Source: Lycium barbarum
Lineage: Eukaryota; Streptophyta; Magnoliopsida; Solanales; Solanaceae
DNA: 64,000 nt
NCBI RefSeq assembly: GCF_019175385.1
Contig: NC_083345.1
Span: 112,206,480 to 112,270,479, forward strand
Reading direction: 5' to 3'
Program-made: the position numbers and the translations under genes
Part shown: in pieces, positions 1-12,309 of the stretch
How the letters are laid out: each line of letters opens with the position of its first letter
Position numbering within the stretch: the first letter of the stretch is position 1
The notes under the pieces: generated by a model
Database searches by the model: none
Told to the model about the DNA's origin: nothing
What the model saw: only the letters and a program-made list of their open reading frames with translations

Positions 1-857
1 AAAGAATCACTTCGTAGACTCTCCAAATAGTAATAGGTTCACATAAATTGAAATGGGGGGAATACTCATTATAACTATTATATATAAGCAGCAATGGAAA
101 AGATTTGTCGTCCTCACATTATCATTTGGTCCTATGAAGCTGCTCCACGTGAATGTTACTTTTTACATTTTGTATTCTCATGTTTTCCCTCTTTCATTTT
201 CTTAAGATAATCCACCCGACTCTTTGTAATAGGTGTAACTTTTTGTGAATTCACTCTTATATCTTATTCCATCTATTTCAATTTATGTGACACTATTTTA
301 TTTTTAATCTGTAAAAAAAAAGTCACCTTTTTATAATTAAAAATAACTTAAAACTTCCGTTATGCCTTTATAATTTATAATCACACAGTTATTTAAAATT
401 TGTTTTAAATCACAAATTTTAAAAAATTATATAAGTGAGGATACAAATTTTTTGTAGTCCTCACCGGGTCAAAATAGTAATTTCATTCTTTGATGATTTG
501 GACCAGATACACCCCTACACGTGTTGTTGGTGTTGACTTTTTGTCCTCATCTTTTCTTTTAAAACCAAACCCACTTAGGTCCCCTTATTGAATTAGCTTT
601 TGCATTATCTGGGTTATACATTTTGGGCTTTGCTTCTTTAATGAGCTTATACGTATGTTTATAAAGGTTTGTTCTAAATTAAGTTTCTGGTATGATATTA
701 AAAATTATTTTCCCTTTTTAGTCTACTTAAATTGTTATGGTTATTAATAATAATTGATCTAAAATACGGAGATAGATTAATGTGGTGAAAGAAAGATAAA
801 TATTAATTGAGAGCAAAAATATATAAGGTAATTTAGTCAAATTATCATTTTAATCAA

Positions 858-1110
858 TAGTCCATCCGTCCTAAATTAACAATGACTTTAGCTAAAAATA
901 CTTATCCTGAAATAATTATTAATTTAGATAATCAAGATTAAAATTTGCAATTTTTTCAACTATACCCTTATAAATCTTTTTAATATTTCTCAAGTCTAAA
1001 AAAACATTTAATAAATAGAGATAACTTAGTAAATAATATCTTCTACTTATTATGTTTATTAATGAACGTGAAAAGAGCAAAAACGAGAATTAAAAGAGGA
1101 TGGAGTGAGT
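858..1110. mobile_element. Stowaway-like MITE remnant
   Basis: The left end reads tccatccgtcctaaatta and the right end, in reverse complement, ctccatcctcttttaatt. These resemble the Stowaway terminus (CTCCCTCCGTCCCAAATTA type). The interior is AT-rich and non-coding. The ends are imperfect, so this is an old copy. A similar but one-sided fragment lies near 250-480. Confidence 0.4.
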
Positions 1111-1732
1111 ATTTTTTAAGGGGCGTCCAAAATATAAACATGTAAAATGGATAAGAGGGAATACATTATTTATGTACTTCAATTATTATTGGATTAATTT
1201 ATGTAAAGACTCTAAAAATGTTATAAATATTGTACTATAAACTTGAAGTCATTGAGAATTTTATTGTACTAGATGATCCTAGAAGATTAAAAAAAAAAAA
1301 GAGTTTTGTCAAAAACTCTTGCTACATGAAATTTATAAGTGAAATTAGGATTTATTAAACACCGATTTAATTTATTACTGTCAATAACTAAGAAATTACA
1401 TGTTCACAAATTCATAAATTGCCAATGTTTTGTGGATTATAATCTTCATCAAGTTGTAATTATTAACATATTTTAAATTATGTTATTTTACAGAATAGCG
1501 AATCACTTGTAGTCCCTTTCATATTTTCTAATTCTCTAGCTAAACTTCCTTCCTCATAAATAATTTTTTACTTAAACTTATCCAATTATGTGATTACAAA
1601 CTTTAATAATTATGAAGACTTATCAACAAGACATGTTTAACGTGCCACTAAATTATATTAATTATGAAATAAAAAAATGTGATACAAATTATACTTTTTA
1701 AATTTAAAATACTATTTTTATATTTTGAGTTT

Positions 1733-1766
1733 GGGCCCGGGATTAGCACGGGCCTGATGAAACTAG
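1733..1766 (+). mobile_element. Helitron 3' terminus
   Basis: A short GC hairpin (GGCCCG ... CGGGCC), then eight bases, then CTAG followed by host T at 1767. This is the canonical Helitron 3' end (hairpin plus CTRR, inserted before T). The 5' end (TC after A) could not be placed, so the element's extent upstream of 1733 is unknown. Confidence 0.55.
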
Positions 1767-2394
1767 TAATAGAAATAGGTGGAATAGAATCTTCAGAACA
1801 TTATCTATACTAGCATGACCAAAAGAAATTCTAAAACTAAAACTACTATGTTGAAAAATATAAATTGAAGATTTCTAAAAAGATTTTGAAGAAAATATAA
1901 CATAAAGAAAGAAAATGCAAGCATAGTAAGAATTTGAGGATAAAACATTTTGTGTTGTAGTCTGCACTTTAAATACATAGGTCTAACATGTATCTGTTAC
2001 TTCGTAAACAACAAAGAGAAAATATTATGAAATTAGGATAAATAGAAACTTCTTTTTTGATTTTTTGAGATTTTTAGTTTGAGAATTTACTTGAGTTAAC
2101 ATTTGGATATTTAACTTAAAAAAAAAAAGATTTATTAAGTAATTTTGGCTCAAATTTGAAAAGTTCTCGAGACTTACGCCACAAATGAACGTCCAAAATG
2201 TTCGGGCTTACGCCTAAACAAACGCTCAGAAGACTGGGGCATACACCACGATACTTACGCCCCACAGGTAAGCTTCGCTAGCCTCGGGCTCCGCCCAAAA
2301 CGCCTATTTTTGGTGTTATAATTCATCTATTTGGTTACATTTTTTCTTCATTTTTTTTGAATTTATAATAAAACTAAACAAATCAAATACTCAC

Positions 2395-2600
2395 TCTGTT
2401 TCAATTTATGTGAACCTATTTCTTTTTTAGTCCGTGCCAAAATGAATGACCTCTTTCCTAATTTAGAAATAAATTCACTTTATGAATGATTTGCAGCCAC
2501 ACAAATATTTAAGACTTATTTTGAATCATAAATTTTAAAAAAAATTCTTCTTTCTTAAATGTCGTGCATAGTTAAATGAGTTCGCATAAATTGAATACAA
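2395..2600. mobile_element. MITE with inverted ends, abutting the ERH 5' end
   Basis: The left end ctctgtttcaatttatgtga pairs with a right end whose reverse complement is ttgtattcaatttatgcgaa. This is the common Solanaceae Stowaway-like type. It lies directly upstream of the inferred ERH first exon and so may contribute promoter sequence; that is inference only. Confidence 0.45.
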
Positions 2601-2776
2601 TTTTAACAATTCTGTCGACAAATTGTCTTTGTTAACGTACAGACCCCCCCCCTCGCCCTCGACCACCCCCCCCTCCACCCCCAAATCAAAGCTCGTTCCC
2701 TTCCTTTGTTCCCAAGGTTTTCGTTTCTCTGCTTCGAAATATCAGCAAAATACAAAATCATCCTTATCCATTCATA

Positions 2777-5700
2777 ATGGTAATGTTTTATTTTTTTCAA
2801 TTCCAACATTGTTGTTTATGCTTCTTTCTTGAATTTTATTTGATTTTTCTTCAACTTTATAATTATGTTTAGGGTTCCAATTTTTTTCTTTCTTTCTTCA
2901 ATTGTGGGTGTTTAGGTTTTTTTTTTTTTTTTTTTGTTAGTTTACTTGCTTGATGTTTTTCTTTCTTTTACCCCCACTTTTTGGTTTTGTTTGCTGAGAT
3001 GAATATGCATATTAGCTTGGTTTAAAGTCTTTAACTAAACTTAATGTCTTAGTTTAAAATGATTAAAAGAATCTACTATGTAATGTAGCTTTATTTTTAT
3101 TTTCCTTTGGTTGGGTGGAGAGGGCAAAGGGGAATGATATTTGAACCAAATATCTATTGATGCTACAACTTCAGTGTCATCTTAGGATGAATTGTTGGAA
3201 AAAAGGGAGCGAGACGATATAAAATATAAAATGAAATAAAGGTTCATAATTGGTGCTGTCGAGCACCTAAGGTGGTGACATGGTGGTCAATGAAGTGGGT
3301 TGAGAACCATGAGGTCTCAGGTTCAAATCCTAGCAAAGACAAAAATACTAGGTGATTTCTTCCCATACCATCTGTCAGAGTTACCTGGTACTTGCTGCTG
3401 GTGGGAGGTGGCGGGTATTCCGTGGAATTAGTCGAGGTGCACGCAAGCTGGCCCAGGCACCACTGTTATTAAAAAAAAAAAAAACTGGTATTGTTGTATC
3501 TGCAGTTAAGGGAATATCAACAGCTCTTAGAATAAGAGCCCTGAAACCTCATGGTTTTCAAGCATACAAGTGCTGTAATGTGTTTTTACGTGGGTGCTTG
3601 GTAACCATGTGTGTAGGGGGGTAATTGTCAGAAAAGCAATACAAAATCCTATATAGAATATTTATCCTTTTGGGTTTGTGGGGGGAGGAAGAGTGGAGGC
3701 CTGTAAATTGGGGAGAAAGGGAATCGCATGGGTGAGATTTTAACCATGCACTACTTGAGTGTTAGATGAAGTTGCAACCACTTGGTTATAACTCCAATTT
3801 TGTCTCAGTTTAGCTTTGTGTTTTGGTGTTGGAATCCCTGTTGTCCTTTCTGTTTCTTGGACGAAATGAGGTAATCAAAGGGCTGCTGGAACAAGGTGAC
3901 ACATTTCCTGTGACTTCTGCTTCGGTTTTCAATTATTATATGCAACTATATTGTTTAAACTTATAAACTGATTGACCAATGAAGAGAAGCTTTGTCCAAT
4001 GGTTCTGGAAATTTCAGTTTTTACCCAGGTACAACACTTAGTGTGAGGTTTGCTCAACCTCAAACTGGCCAAAACACTCTTCATAGAAAAAAACGATTGT
4101 AAAGAAGCCTTGTGGTATACCTGTTACCCCTCATTGTGCAATTGTGAACTCTATGGTAGCAAATTTGATGGTTACAAGAGCAGTTTTAACTTTTGCTTTT
4201 ACACTAATCAAAAAATGAAAGGAGCACTTTTGCACTAGCTATGTTCCACAGATGATGTGTCTGTAAAAAATTATTATTTCTTCCATGTTACTTTTTCTAA
4301 TATTTAGGATATAAATCAACTAAATTTATTTTGTTAAATCCAAATTGCGTCGAATATGCTTCCAGCCAATTTAAAGTTGTTCACGAGTTTTATTATCTTT
4401 ATAAATTAGTTACTTAGTACGTAGTATCACACTAAGATAAAAAGTTGTGTCAAGTTGGGGTGGTTGGGCTATGACCCATTGGTTAGCCCATCTTGACCCA
4501 ACCCATCTTAGCCCAAGTAGACTTTGGGCAGGGTTGGGCAATGACCCATTTATTGATTTAGCTCATCTTGACCTAGCCCATCTTAGCCCAAACATCCCAT
4601 TTGCCACCCCTAAGTTGACATATTGTAGAAGTAGATTAGCTGAACTGATGAGCAAATCAGTTGTCCCTCTTTCTTATTTGGTGTTTTTGTAATTTATCTA
4701 TTTAGTAGTTGTTTTCTGGCGTGAAGTGGGGTGCAAGAGGGACTATTCAAGAAAGACTTCATTTTTTCCTTCTAGAGCATTACATATACATGAACTTTTG
4801 TGAGATTACACTGGGTGTGTTGTTGTTGTTGTTGTATTTTTTGTTTTGTTGTTTATATCTTTTCCACAATTAGTCCTTTTCTGGGTTCTGATGTACCTGG
4901 GAGACATACAATGTTTTGAGAGTATGCAGATGAGTGAGATACAGGGGGTTGTAGCATAAACAAATCCCGAGGTGCTGAATGGTTGTATGATCTGTGTACA
5001 TGCCTACTTGGGTCCTAGTAGTGGTAACCTAGTCATAGAAATGGAGAGGGGTGTGGAGATAGGTAAAGTGAGGAGGAATAATAGAAGCTATGACCATATC
5101 TTAGCTATGAATATCTAAAATTTTACCAGTCATACGCTCAATGCTTAAAAATTTAATAGTAGCAAAGGTCGTTGGGGATATAGTGTTTTCTGGCTCTCCG
5201 CTAGTGAAGAAAAACTCCCTTGAGGAAGTTCCACTGTGAAATAAAATGAAATAATTTGAATAGGTTGAACTTCTGATCCAGTTAACATGTCTTTGCTGAT
5301 TTTGAAAGAGGCTTAGCTCTATACTATGTTGCTCAACTCTCCAAAAGTGCTGCCGCACCTGTGTTAGATCCTCCGAAAGTGCACTGTGCTTGGAGGATCC
5401 AACACGCACCGGCGGCATTTTTGAAGAATCTGACCAACATAGGTTAAATATGATGAGGACATTTTATTGATTCGTTTGGACGGTATTAGCTTCTTTTGCA
5501 ATTGTATTATGTTGCTCTCTCATGGCCGCTCCATAAGGTATTCTGGTGCTGCCTCAATAGGGTTTTGTTTTTTTCTTCTTTCCTTTTTGTTGGTCAACAT
5601 CCTAATATCTACTAGTCTTGTTGTCTTTACCAAATAGTATTATTGCTTGGGCCATACTGAATCATTTTCTCTTTTAGATCTTCTTTTGGTAGAAAGATAT

Positions 5701-8700
5701 TCTTGGTGATTTATGATCCTTATCCTTGGACCTACTGTATCTCTCTCTTTTAAGATGTTCTCTCCGTGGAAAGAGATTTTCTTCGTCGTTTGTGATGCTG
5801 ATTATCCTTAGATGTTGCTTTTACCTTTTGGAAAAGCTAAGCTGCCCAAAGTCTCTAATCCTCTATGTGACTTAAGTAACATGTTCTGAATACGAAGACA
5901 TATTTGTCCGCTTTGTCGTTCTTTTGAGGGGAAAAAACATACAAAGACACACCATATGCATCTAGGTAAAGATAAAAGTTCTGATCATCTACAACAATAT
6001 TTTACTAACAGTTGAGAGAAATTAATGTACATAGTTCCCATCCCCATTTATGTATGGTATTCCCATCTTGGGATATCCCCAAGGAGAATATAGCTACTTC
6101 ATCAGGCTTAAAGATTCTTAAGATAAGTTGTATTTGCATTCTGATTTAAAAAAAGTTGTCCAACATCGAATACTGATATGAGTGCTGTATGGGTACAGCA
6201 TGATCTTATTGGCGTGATTCTTATAACTTAAGTACATCAAGAACAAGATGAAGGTTTACCGAAAAAGAAGAACAAGATGAAGGCAAAAAGCTACTAGCAT
6301 ATTTTATTTGACTACTCTTTTGGGTGTTATGCAGGCAAACAGGCACACCATTATTCTCATGCAGACATCTCAGAACCGAGCAACTCGCACTTTCATGGAT
6401 TATGAATCAATAAGTCAAGCAATGGACGGTATTTATCACGACATTTCTATATTTACCCTTTTCTGATTATCTATGCAATTGCTCCGAGGCACCTGAATGT
6501 AGGTAACCAGAAATAAGGTACAAACCCAGGAAAAATATGTAAAGATTACAAACATAATTGTCAATCAGCTGGATTTGTTAGCAGCTTTAAATCTGAAACT
6601 AGAAGCCAACATATTTTTTGTAATCTACCTGTAGTCCTTGCAAACAATTTCATTATGTATTATTATCTGTAGATGAAAATCCCTCTTATTCTAAACTTTT
6701 ACGAACACTTATTCTTTGCCTTCTCACTGAAGTTCAAGAAACTTTGGTCTGGCTAATTCAAGCATGTTAATTTTAACTTCCCATTTTGTTCATCACACTT
6801 TCAGAGTTATGATGGACGAGAATTTTTCTGGTGGGAGAAATTATGTCCTGGTAAAGGAAATAAAGGCAAATAGAGTCACTCTCATGATGGGATTAGATGG
6901 TAGAAAGGAACTGCAACCTGTATGGACCTACTTTTAGGGATAAGTAGGATCTTTTTTTTTTTTTTTTTTTTTTGAGAAGGGATAAATAGGATCGTTATGT
7001 CGAGGGAAGGGTTGAACAGAGCATTGTTTTGCTTTGCGTTATAGGTGACACTTCACATTCATAGGTGGTTACTTTCATGAAAGCCTGTAAAAGACTGACA
7101 AGGATCTGTTGTTATGGACCCCATGACAAGCAAGAAGTTTCATTGTGGTGTTAGTTCTGGTAAAATAGTGGAACTTAATATACAGCTATCAATGACCTTG
7201 TAAGGTGAATTTTCCAAAATATATTAAAAGAAAAAGACTTAATAAGGTGTTGGTTGACTTACATATTGACATGCTAGTTTTCTCTTTGATGGATCTGTTG
7301 GTGCATTTATAGAAATTGTAGTAACTGGGTTCATATGTCGTGTTTTGTTGATTAACTTCTCAAAGTTCTCTCAAGTATTTGTACTTGAGAAGTTGTAGTG
7401 TTCATGAGTTGTCTTGCTCCTAGGAATTATTGGGTTTCTAAGTTATTATCTTAACTAACAATGTGTTTCACCTTGTAATCATAACTTGAAATAACCATCT
7501 TTTGTTGTTCTCATCTCTCTATCAATCAACTACACCTCAATCTTAAACTAGTGAGGTTAGCTATATGAAACCTCTATATTCTAGAGAATTGATCATGACA
7601 ATTTTGTACACTAAATGCTACTTAACCCCAACCCTTCTTTATCTTCGCTTGGAACCGACAATGTAAAGCTCACATAGGCATATCTCTCTAATTTCTCTTT
7701 TCCTTTGCTGCCATTTGCGCTCTTATTAGTCACTTGCTTTCGTTGATATCGTCTTTTTCAACCCCGTTGATGTTTTTCTTTTTAATCTTATTGTCATCTC
7801 CTGATTGACGTGAGATGGCTTAAACGGAGCACATGAAAAATGAGGACTCATAGCCAATCCCATCTTGCTTGGGGTTGACATGGAGTTGTTGTTTGCTCGC
7901 ATTGCCCTCTCTCCATGTTGTTAAGAATGAAATTGAATATGTTTGGGGATGTTTTGCATTTAAGTACTGTGACAAAAATTCTTCAACTGCTACAAAGGGT
8001 AATGGTACTTCATCAATGAATTATTATATGAACTAGTATCCTAATTTTTTCTCATTAAAATTAGTCAAACACAAATAAGCTTTCAACCAACTTCAAGTGG
8101 TGCAAAGGAAGCGGTGATTAACACTTGTAAATTTAATCAAGAACAATGATAGGAGGGCTTTAGCTCAAATGATAATTATGGTTGGGTTGGCCTTTAGTTG
8201 TGTTGAGAAGCAAGGCTTTATGAAGTGTGGGGCTTGGGAAACAATGGAGTGTTCTCTGTGAAGTCTTTTTATGAGAAACTCTTGGTTAGGGAGGAGATTG
8301 ATTTCCCTTGTAATGCAATATGCATTCCAAGCGTGCCGAGGAAGGTGTGTTTTTCACTTGGCTAGCCACTAGAGGGGTGATCCTGATAGCGGAAAATCTT
8401 AGAAAGCGGAAGGTTGTCTGGTCAGTTGGTGTTACATGTGCAAGGAGACGGGCGAGGACATGGACCATCTTCTCCTACATTGCGGGATTACCATGAGATT
8501 ATGGTGGGATATGTTTAAGTGGTTTCACATTCCTTGGACAATGCCAAGAACCGTGAAAGATTTGATGGTTAGTTGGAAGAGCAGGAGGAGGAGAAGACGA
8601 AGGGCTTGAAACATGGTCCCACTTGCTCTAATGTGGGTAGTCTGGAGAGAAAGAAATAGGAGAGCCTTTGAAGGAGTAGAATCGAATTTCTTTCAGTTGA

Positions 8701-11296
8701 GGAGTAGCCTCCGCTCCCTTATTTTCTTTTGGTGTAAACAGAAAGTTCTTTGTTGTATAGATGATTGGGCGGAGTTTGTAGAGAATCATATTCTGTAAAT
8801 TTTTTATCTTTTGGTATACCTCATGTATACGGCCAGTTTGGCCATGTTTATGAGTGAAAATACCTTTACTTGATCAAAAAAAGAAGCAAGGCTTTAAGAA
8901 ACTTTATGAGAGTCATAATACCTCATATTTCGAACTCCTCCTGGTAGAGCATTGACAAAAGGTTGTTATGAGCTTTTTAGTGAAGAGGACCCCTGTTTGA
9001 ATAAGTTTTTTAAAGAAGCACATATAGAAATTTGTCTTACAACATATGCTTGGACTTCTTTGGAAAGAATCAGCTCGTTATGTCTTACAACTTACTTCAT
9101 TGATAGAGATTGATTTTTCAATAACATGTTACTTAACTTTTGTCATATCTCTAGTGTTTAAGGGTAATGAAATGTAGGCTGTTATTACTAAGTGTTTGCT
9201 TTACTGGAGTTTGGATAAGGTGTTCAATTGTTTAGACACTTCTTTCACCAGGAAATCATTGTAGCATTATCAACCGTAATAGTGAACACCTTTTCCAAAC
9301 TCCAATTAAGCAAACATTTAGTAATAACAAGTGTCATATCACCATCCTTATGACTAGAGATCAGACAAAATTAAGTAGTATTTTATGCAAAATCCAATCT
9401 CGATCAATGAAATGAGCTGTAAGACATATATAGCTGATTCTTTGCAAAGAAGTCCAAGTATATGTGGTAAGACTAATTTCATAACATTCTTCTTTGAAAA
9501 ACTATTTTCAACTTCACTATAAAGCCCATAACAATCTCTTGTCAATGTTAACAAAAAAGATTCGAAATTGAGGTTCTGTGACTATCAGAAAGTTTTTAAA
9601 GCCTTCATTTTCAACAAAACTGAATGGCAACTTATCCACGATTATCATTTGAGCTAAAGCGCTTCCTATTTCGCGCTTGATCAATTTTCTTAAGGTTAAT
9701 CACCCCTTCCTTTGGACCACTTAAAATTAGTTGAAAGCTTACGTTTGACTAATTTTAATGAGGGAAAAATTAGGATACTGATTCATATGGTTTTTCCATT
9801 GATGAAGTGCCATTACCTATTTGTAGCAACTGCATAATTTTTATCACGAAACGACATTTTGCTCTAACAACTCCATTAGAATTATTGTACCTCTCAAAAT
9901 GTTCCCAAATAACAGAAGCTTCAACTGGATTGGGACATGAAGTGTTAGTATGCAATCGTTTGAACCCCCACTTTCGCTTACTCTACTTTCTTTTTCTGCC
10001 ATCTATGAAAGTAGAAAAAAAAGTCAAAGACACATGAAAGGAAGAGTTCTGGTCAGCCAACAAGTAAAATTTTATTCAAGTTTTCAAACATAGCACACAA
10101 TAAAACTCAACAACATACCCAGTGTAATCCCACCTCAGCCATTAAAGAGTTAAAACCCCAAAAAGAATGCAAAAGATCTCAAAGCATATTCAGATCAGAA
10201 ATCATAAATAGATTCAAACTTCAAAAGAGAACTTGAACAACTGTAGAGTGAATTCCACCATCAGCATCTCTAATCTCTAGAATGAATGAGAAAAATACGG
10301 GAGAAAATAAGCTTACCTGGACTGGAAAGTTGGATGGTATTATTTGATGGGAGAGATTTAGTTAGTAATGGTTTACTTGCATATTTGTCAAATGCTATCG
10401 TCGTTTATTGGATTTAAATTTTTTATGAGAAGGGGGAGGGGTGTCGATGGAATTTGTATTTAACATTTTTACTTTTTCTTTTTGCTCCCAACTGTCTTTC
10501 CCTGTAGAAAATATTCAGGGGCAGATTCTTCTCATTCTTTGGCATAAATTCTTTACCATCTGCATGTAATTTAAGCTTCAATGTTCCTCTTCTGTTTAGC
10601 CATTTCCTAAGATACTTTTATCCTGCAGGAATTTGTGCTTTGTATGAGAGGAAACTCAAGGAATTGAACCCAGCTATCAGAGAAATCACTTACGACATCT
10701 CAGATCTTTACAATTTCATAGATGGCCTTGCCGATATGAGTGCATTAGTGTACCTGTTCCTCTCTCTCTCTCTCTCTCACACACATATATATATATGTAT
10801 CACACACACAGAGATTGCACCCGTGCACCCCCTGAATAGAATCCCAAGTCAGTGAAATATGCAAGTATTGCACATTGTGTTATTGACAAAGCAAAGCATA
10901 TATGAACATGTAAATATGGCTCCTGAGAGCAGGTCTTTGAATGGTACTGCTTTTTCACACCAAATATTTTCAGTTCATTGTAAGCACGTTTCCGACTATC
11001 TCTTCTGTTTCTGTACTTTCAGTTCATTAACACGATGAACTGCTACGTGCACATCAAATGATTGGCCCCTGGTCCATCATACCAGATAGAACACATTGTT
11101 AATTTTTCTTAGCACTCACTATGCTTTTGTGTTAATTTTTCTTAGCACTCACTATGCTTTTGAATTCTACTAATTCCAGCATTATGTTATGACTTGCAGG
11201 TATGATCAGTCCATCCAGGCTTACTTACCCAACGACCGACAGTGGATAAAGCAGAAAACATTGCAACACCTGAAAAAGCTGGCATCACAGAGATAA
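2777..11296 (+). CDS. ERH: Enhancer of rudimentary homolog (ERH), four coding exons
   Basis: Coding exons are 2777-2779, 6335-6428, 10629-10749 and 11200-11296. All introns are GT-AG and phases join exactly (315 nt, 104 aa plus TAA). The protein begins [11 protein letters not shown], contains [22 protein letters not shown], and ends LKKLASQR. This matches the ERH family along its whole length (animal ERH is also 104 aa), with the conserved ITYDIS..(F/Y)FID.LAD core. ERH is a small nuclear dimer; in animals and fission yeast it partners with RNA-processing proteins (microprocessor, Mmi1). Its plant role is poorly known. Oddity: exon 1 contributes only the initiator ATG, so the rest of exon 1 is 5' UTR (about 2640-2776, C-rich). 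Introns 1 and 2 are 3.6 and 4.2 kb and full of transposons. The exon 3 donor lies next to a CT/CA/AT microsatellite. The 3' UTR probably extends to about 11,580. Confidence 0.93.
3262..3484 (+). mobile_element. tRNA-derived SINE (Solanaceae SolS-like), in ERH intron 1
   Basis: An internal pol III promoter is visible: an A-box-like tggtcaatgaagtggg and a B box ggttcaaatcc about 40 bases later. A body follows (ctggtgggaggtggcgggta ... gaattagtcgaggtgc) ending in a poly-A run. A second copy lies in the opposite orientation at 18672-18893, confirming it as a repeat. The 90-aa ORF across it is not a gene. Confidence 0.8.
4436..4615. repeat. Imperfect tandem repeat (gacccat / agcccatcttgaccc units)
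   Basis: Two imperfect units containing gggcaatgacccat and agcccatcttgaccc, ending in gccacccctaa. The composition resembles internal parts of Solanaceae hAT-type MITEs, but no target-site duplication was found. Confidence 0.4.
4788..4838 (+). mobile_element. TS-type SINE 3' end fragment
   Basis: The fragment tgagattacactgggtgtg followed by TTG repeats is the characteristic 3' end of the tobacco/tomato TS SINE. The 5' part with promoter boxes is missing. Confidence 0.6.
5324..5443. mobile_element. Short fold-back MITE, in ERH intron 1
   Basis: About 120 bp with arms of roughly 48 bp. The left arm tatgttgctcaactctccaa pairs with a right arm whose reverse complement starts cctatgttggtcagattctt; ggatcc sits near the centre. 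A diverged copy lies at 28162-28254. The 105-aa minus-strand ORF starting here is not considered a gene. Confidence 0.6.
7960..9240 (+). pseudogene. hAT transposase remnant, plus arm of fold-back
   Basis: This is the inverted partner of 9250-9960. Matching blocks include caactgctacaaa..ggtaatgg.acttcatc (near 7995), tatcctaattttt..tcattaaaattagtcaaac, and near the centre a translation [15 protein letters not shown], as in hAT transposases. It is interrupted by a LINE (8221-8881) and by many stops. It cannot encode a functional transposase. Confidence 0.65.
8221..8881 (+). pseudogene. 5'-truncated LINE fragment (zf-RVT domain), nested
   Basis: The + strand translates to a broken reverse-transcriptase-associated zinc-binding region: [18 protein letters not shown], then [16 protein letters not shown], ending in an A-rich tail. 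This is the 3' end of plant LINE ORF2. It is flanked by a 15-bp direct repeat agaagcaaggcttta (8206-8220 and 8882-8896), the target-site duplication, so the boundaries are well supported. It sits inside the plus arm of the hAT fold-back. Confidence 0.8.
9250..9960 (-). pseudogene. hAT transposase remnant with BED zinc finger, minus arm
   Basis: Read on the minus strand, 9960 to 9830 gives a BED-finger-like segment ([11 protein letters not shown] ... RAKCRFV ... GNGTSSM; the second CxxC cysteine is lost). Broken blocks follow: [13 protein letters not shown], [13 protein letters not shown], then [21 protein letters not shown] near 9300. This order is that of RICESLEEPER/Ac-type hAT transposases. 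Frameshifts and stops make it a pseudogene, and it forms an inverted pair with 7960-9240. Confidence 0.72.
10761..10810. repeat. Compound microsatellite (CT)n(CA)n(TA)n
   Basis: Starts about 10 bases after the ERH exon 3 donor (GT at 10750): a CT run, then CA, TA and again CA units. Confidence 0.85.
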
Positions 11297-11922
11297 TATA
11301 TCTTAAAAGGCTAGTTTATATCTACCATATTCAATTAATTTCATGTTGGCTTTTATGAAGAAAAGAGCTGTGGATTGGCGGATCGCAGTCTGGAAAGAAT
11401 CTCTATGTATAATATGCTTCTCTTCCCTGTAATCCAAATCCTATCTGCAGAGCTTCAAGGGGGGAACCAACTTTTGTCGGAACTCAATGCTGTACTGGCC
11501 TTGCAATTCGAATCATGGATGTACATTGCATAAGTCTGTAAATTGTACAAGCATTTTAAACTTGCTAGTGATTTTATTTCTCTGCTACTTTTAATCGATA
11601 TACTAGTTTATCTATGATTGAGCCGAGGGTCTCTCGGAAACAGCCATCCTACCTTGGTAGGAGTAAGGTCTGCGTACATTATACCCTCCCCAGACCCCAA
11701 GATGTGGGATTTCACTGGGCTGTTGTTGTTGTTGTTGTACTAGTTTATCTATGATAATTGAGCCTGGTTTCTTGTTAGTATATTACTTGAACAAATATGT
11801 GGGCATGAGCAACCCTTGGTTGAACTTAGACAGCAGACACCATATTAAGGAAAGGAAGCCCAAAAGCTGCCTGAGTTGGATAGCTGTTATTCAAGCCTTT
11901 AAATCTTTATGCATCTTGTATC
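11297..11922 (+). other. ERH 3' UTR and downstream flank
   Basis: The region after the ERH stop is not coding. The 3' UTR probably ends before or near 11,580. A SINE at 11619-11737 follows, then a short unremarkable stretch up to the hAT element at 11923. Confidence 0.5.
11619..11737 (+). mobile_element. TS-type SINE, 5'-truncated, with 18-bp TSD
   Basis: The body includes gagccgagggtctctcggaa, ggtaaggtctgcgtacat-like sequence, gtgggatttcactgggctg and a (TTG)n end. It is flanked by the direct repeat tactagtttatctatgat at 11601-11618 and 11738-11755. Confidence 0.85.
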
Positions 11923-12238
11923 TAGGGCTGTTCAAAATCGAACCGCCGCCGATAACCCAACCGTAAAATTGACTTATTGGTAGTGGGCTATCGGATTAGC
12001 GGTTGGGGAATGAATTAAAATTTTGTAGTTAATGGCTTATCGGTGCGGGGGTGGATTACACAATTTTCTTATTGGGCAAACCGTTAACCCGTTAAGAATT
12101 TATCATATTTATATTTTTACCCCTAAACATATAAAATATGTATTGTAAACCTAAAACACTAAAATCTAAAGCTAAAGCACTAAAGTGAAAAGTCTGAACC
12201 ATCAATAATTATCTTCGGTAAACTCTTCCATTAACCAT

Positions 12239-12240
12239 AA

Positions 12241-12309
<69 letters not shown>
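12239..12309. repeat. (ATT)n microsatellite
   Basis: About 70 bp of uninterrupted TTA/ATT repeats at the left edge of the near-palindrome. Confidence 0.95.

Larger units (their letters stand above)
1..2600. other. AT-rich intergenic region upstream of ERH
   Basis: No coding sequence is supported here. The stretch is very AT-rich with stops in all frames. It contains decayed MITE-like pieces (about 250-480, 858-1110 and 2395-2600) and one Helitron 3' terminus (1733-1766), listed separately. No convincing TATA box can be tied to the ERH gene. Confidence 0.6.
2780..6334 (+). other. ERH intron 1
   Basis: A GT-AG intron directly after the start codon. It contains a pyrimidine-rich start (poly-T near 2920), a SINE at 3262-3484, an imperfect tandem repeat at 4436-4615, a SINE 3' end near 4788-4838, and a fold-back repeat at 5324-5443. 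No other gene is supported in it. Confidence 0.85.
6429..10628 (+). other. ERH intron 2
   Basis: A 4.2-kb GT-AG intron. It contains a T-rich tract near 6953-6974, a SINE-end fragment near 7640-7680, a fold-back pair of hAT transposase remnants (about 7960-9960) with a nested LINE (8221-8881), and another SINE end near 10110-10140. Nothing else coding is supported. Confidence 0.85.

Noticed and set aside
2603..2832. Overlapping ORFs on both strands with Pro/Ser- and Gly/Arg-rich translations
   Set aside because: They arise from a C-rich tract in the ERH 5' UTR; no domain and no separate gene signals.
3262..3330. tRNA-like promoter boxes
   Set aside because: The A and B boxes belong to a SINE; no cloverleaf or anticodon arm fits a working tRNA.
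3352..3624. 90-codon ORF
   Set aside because: Covers a SINE and its poly-A tail (Lys run); not a protein gene.
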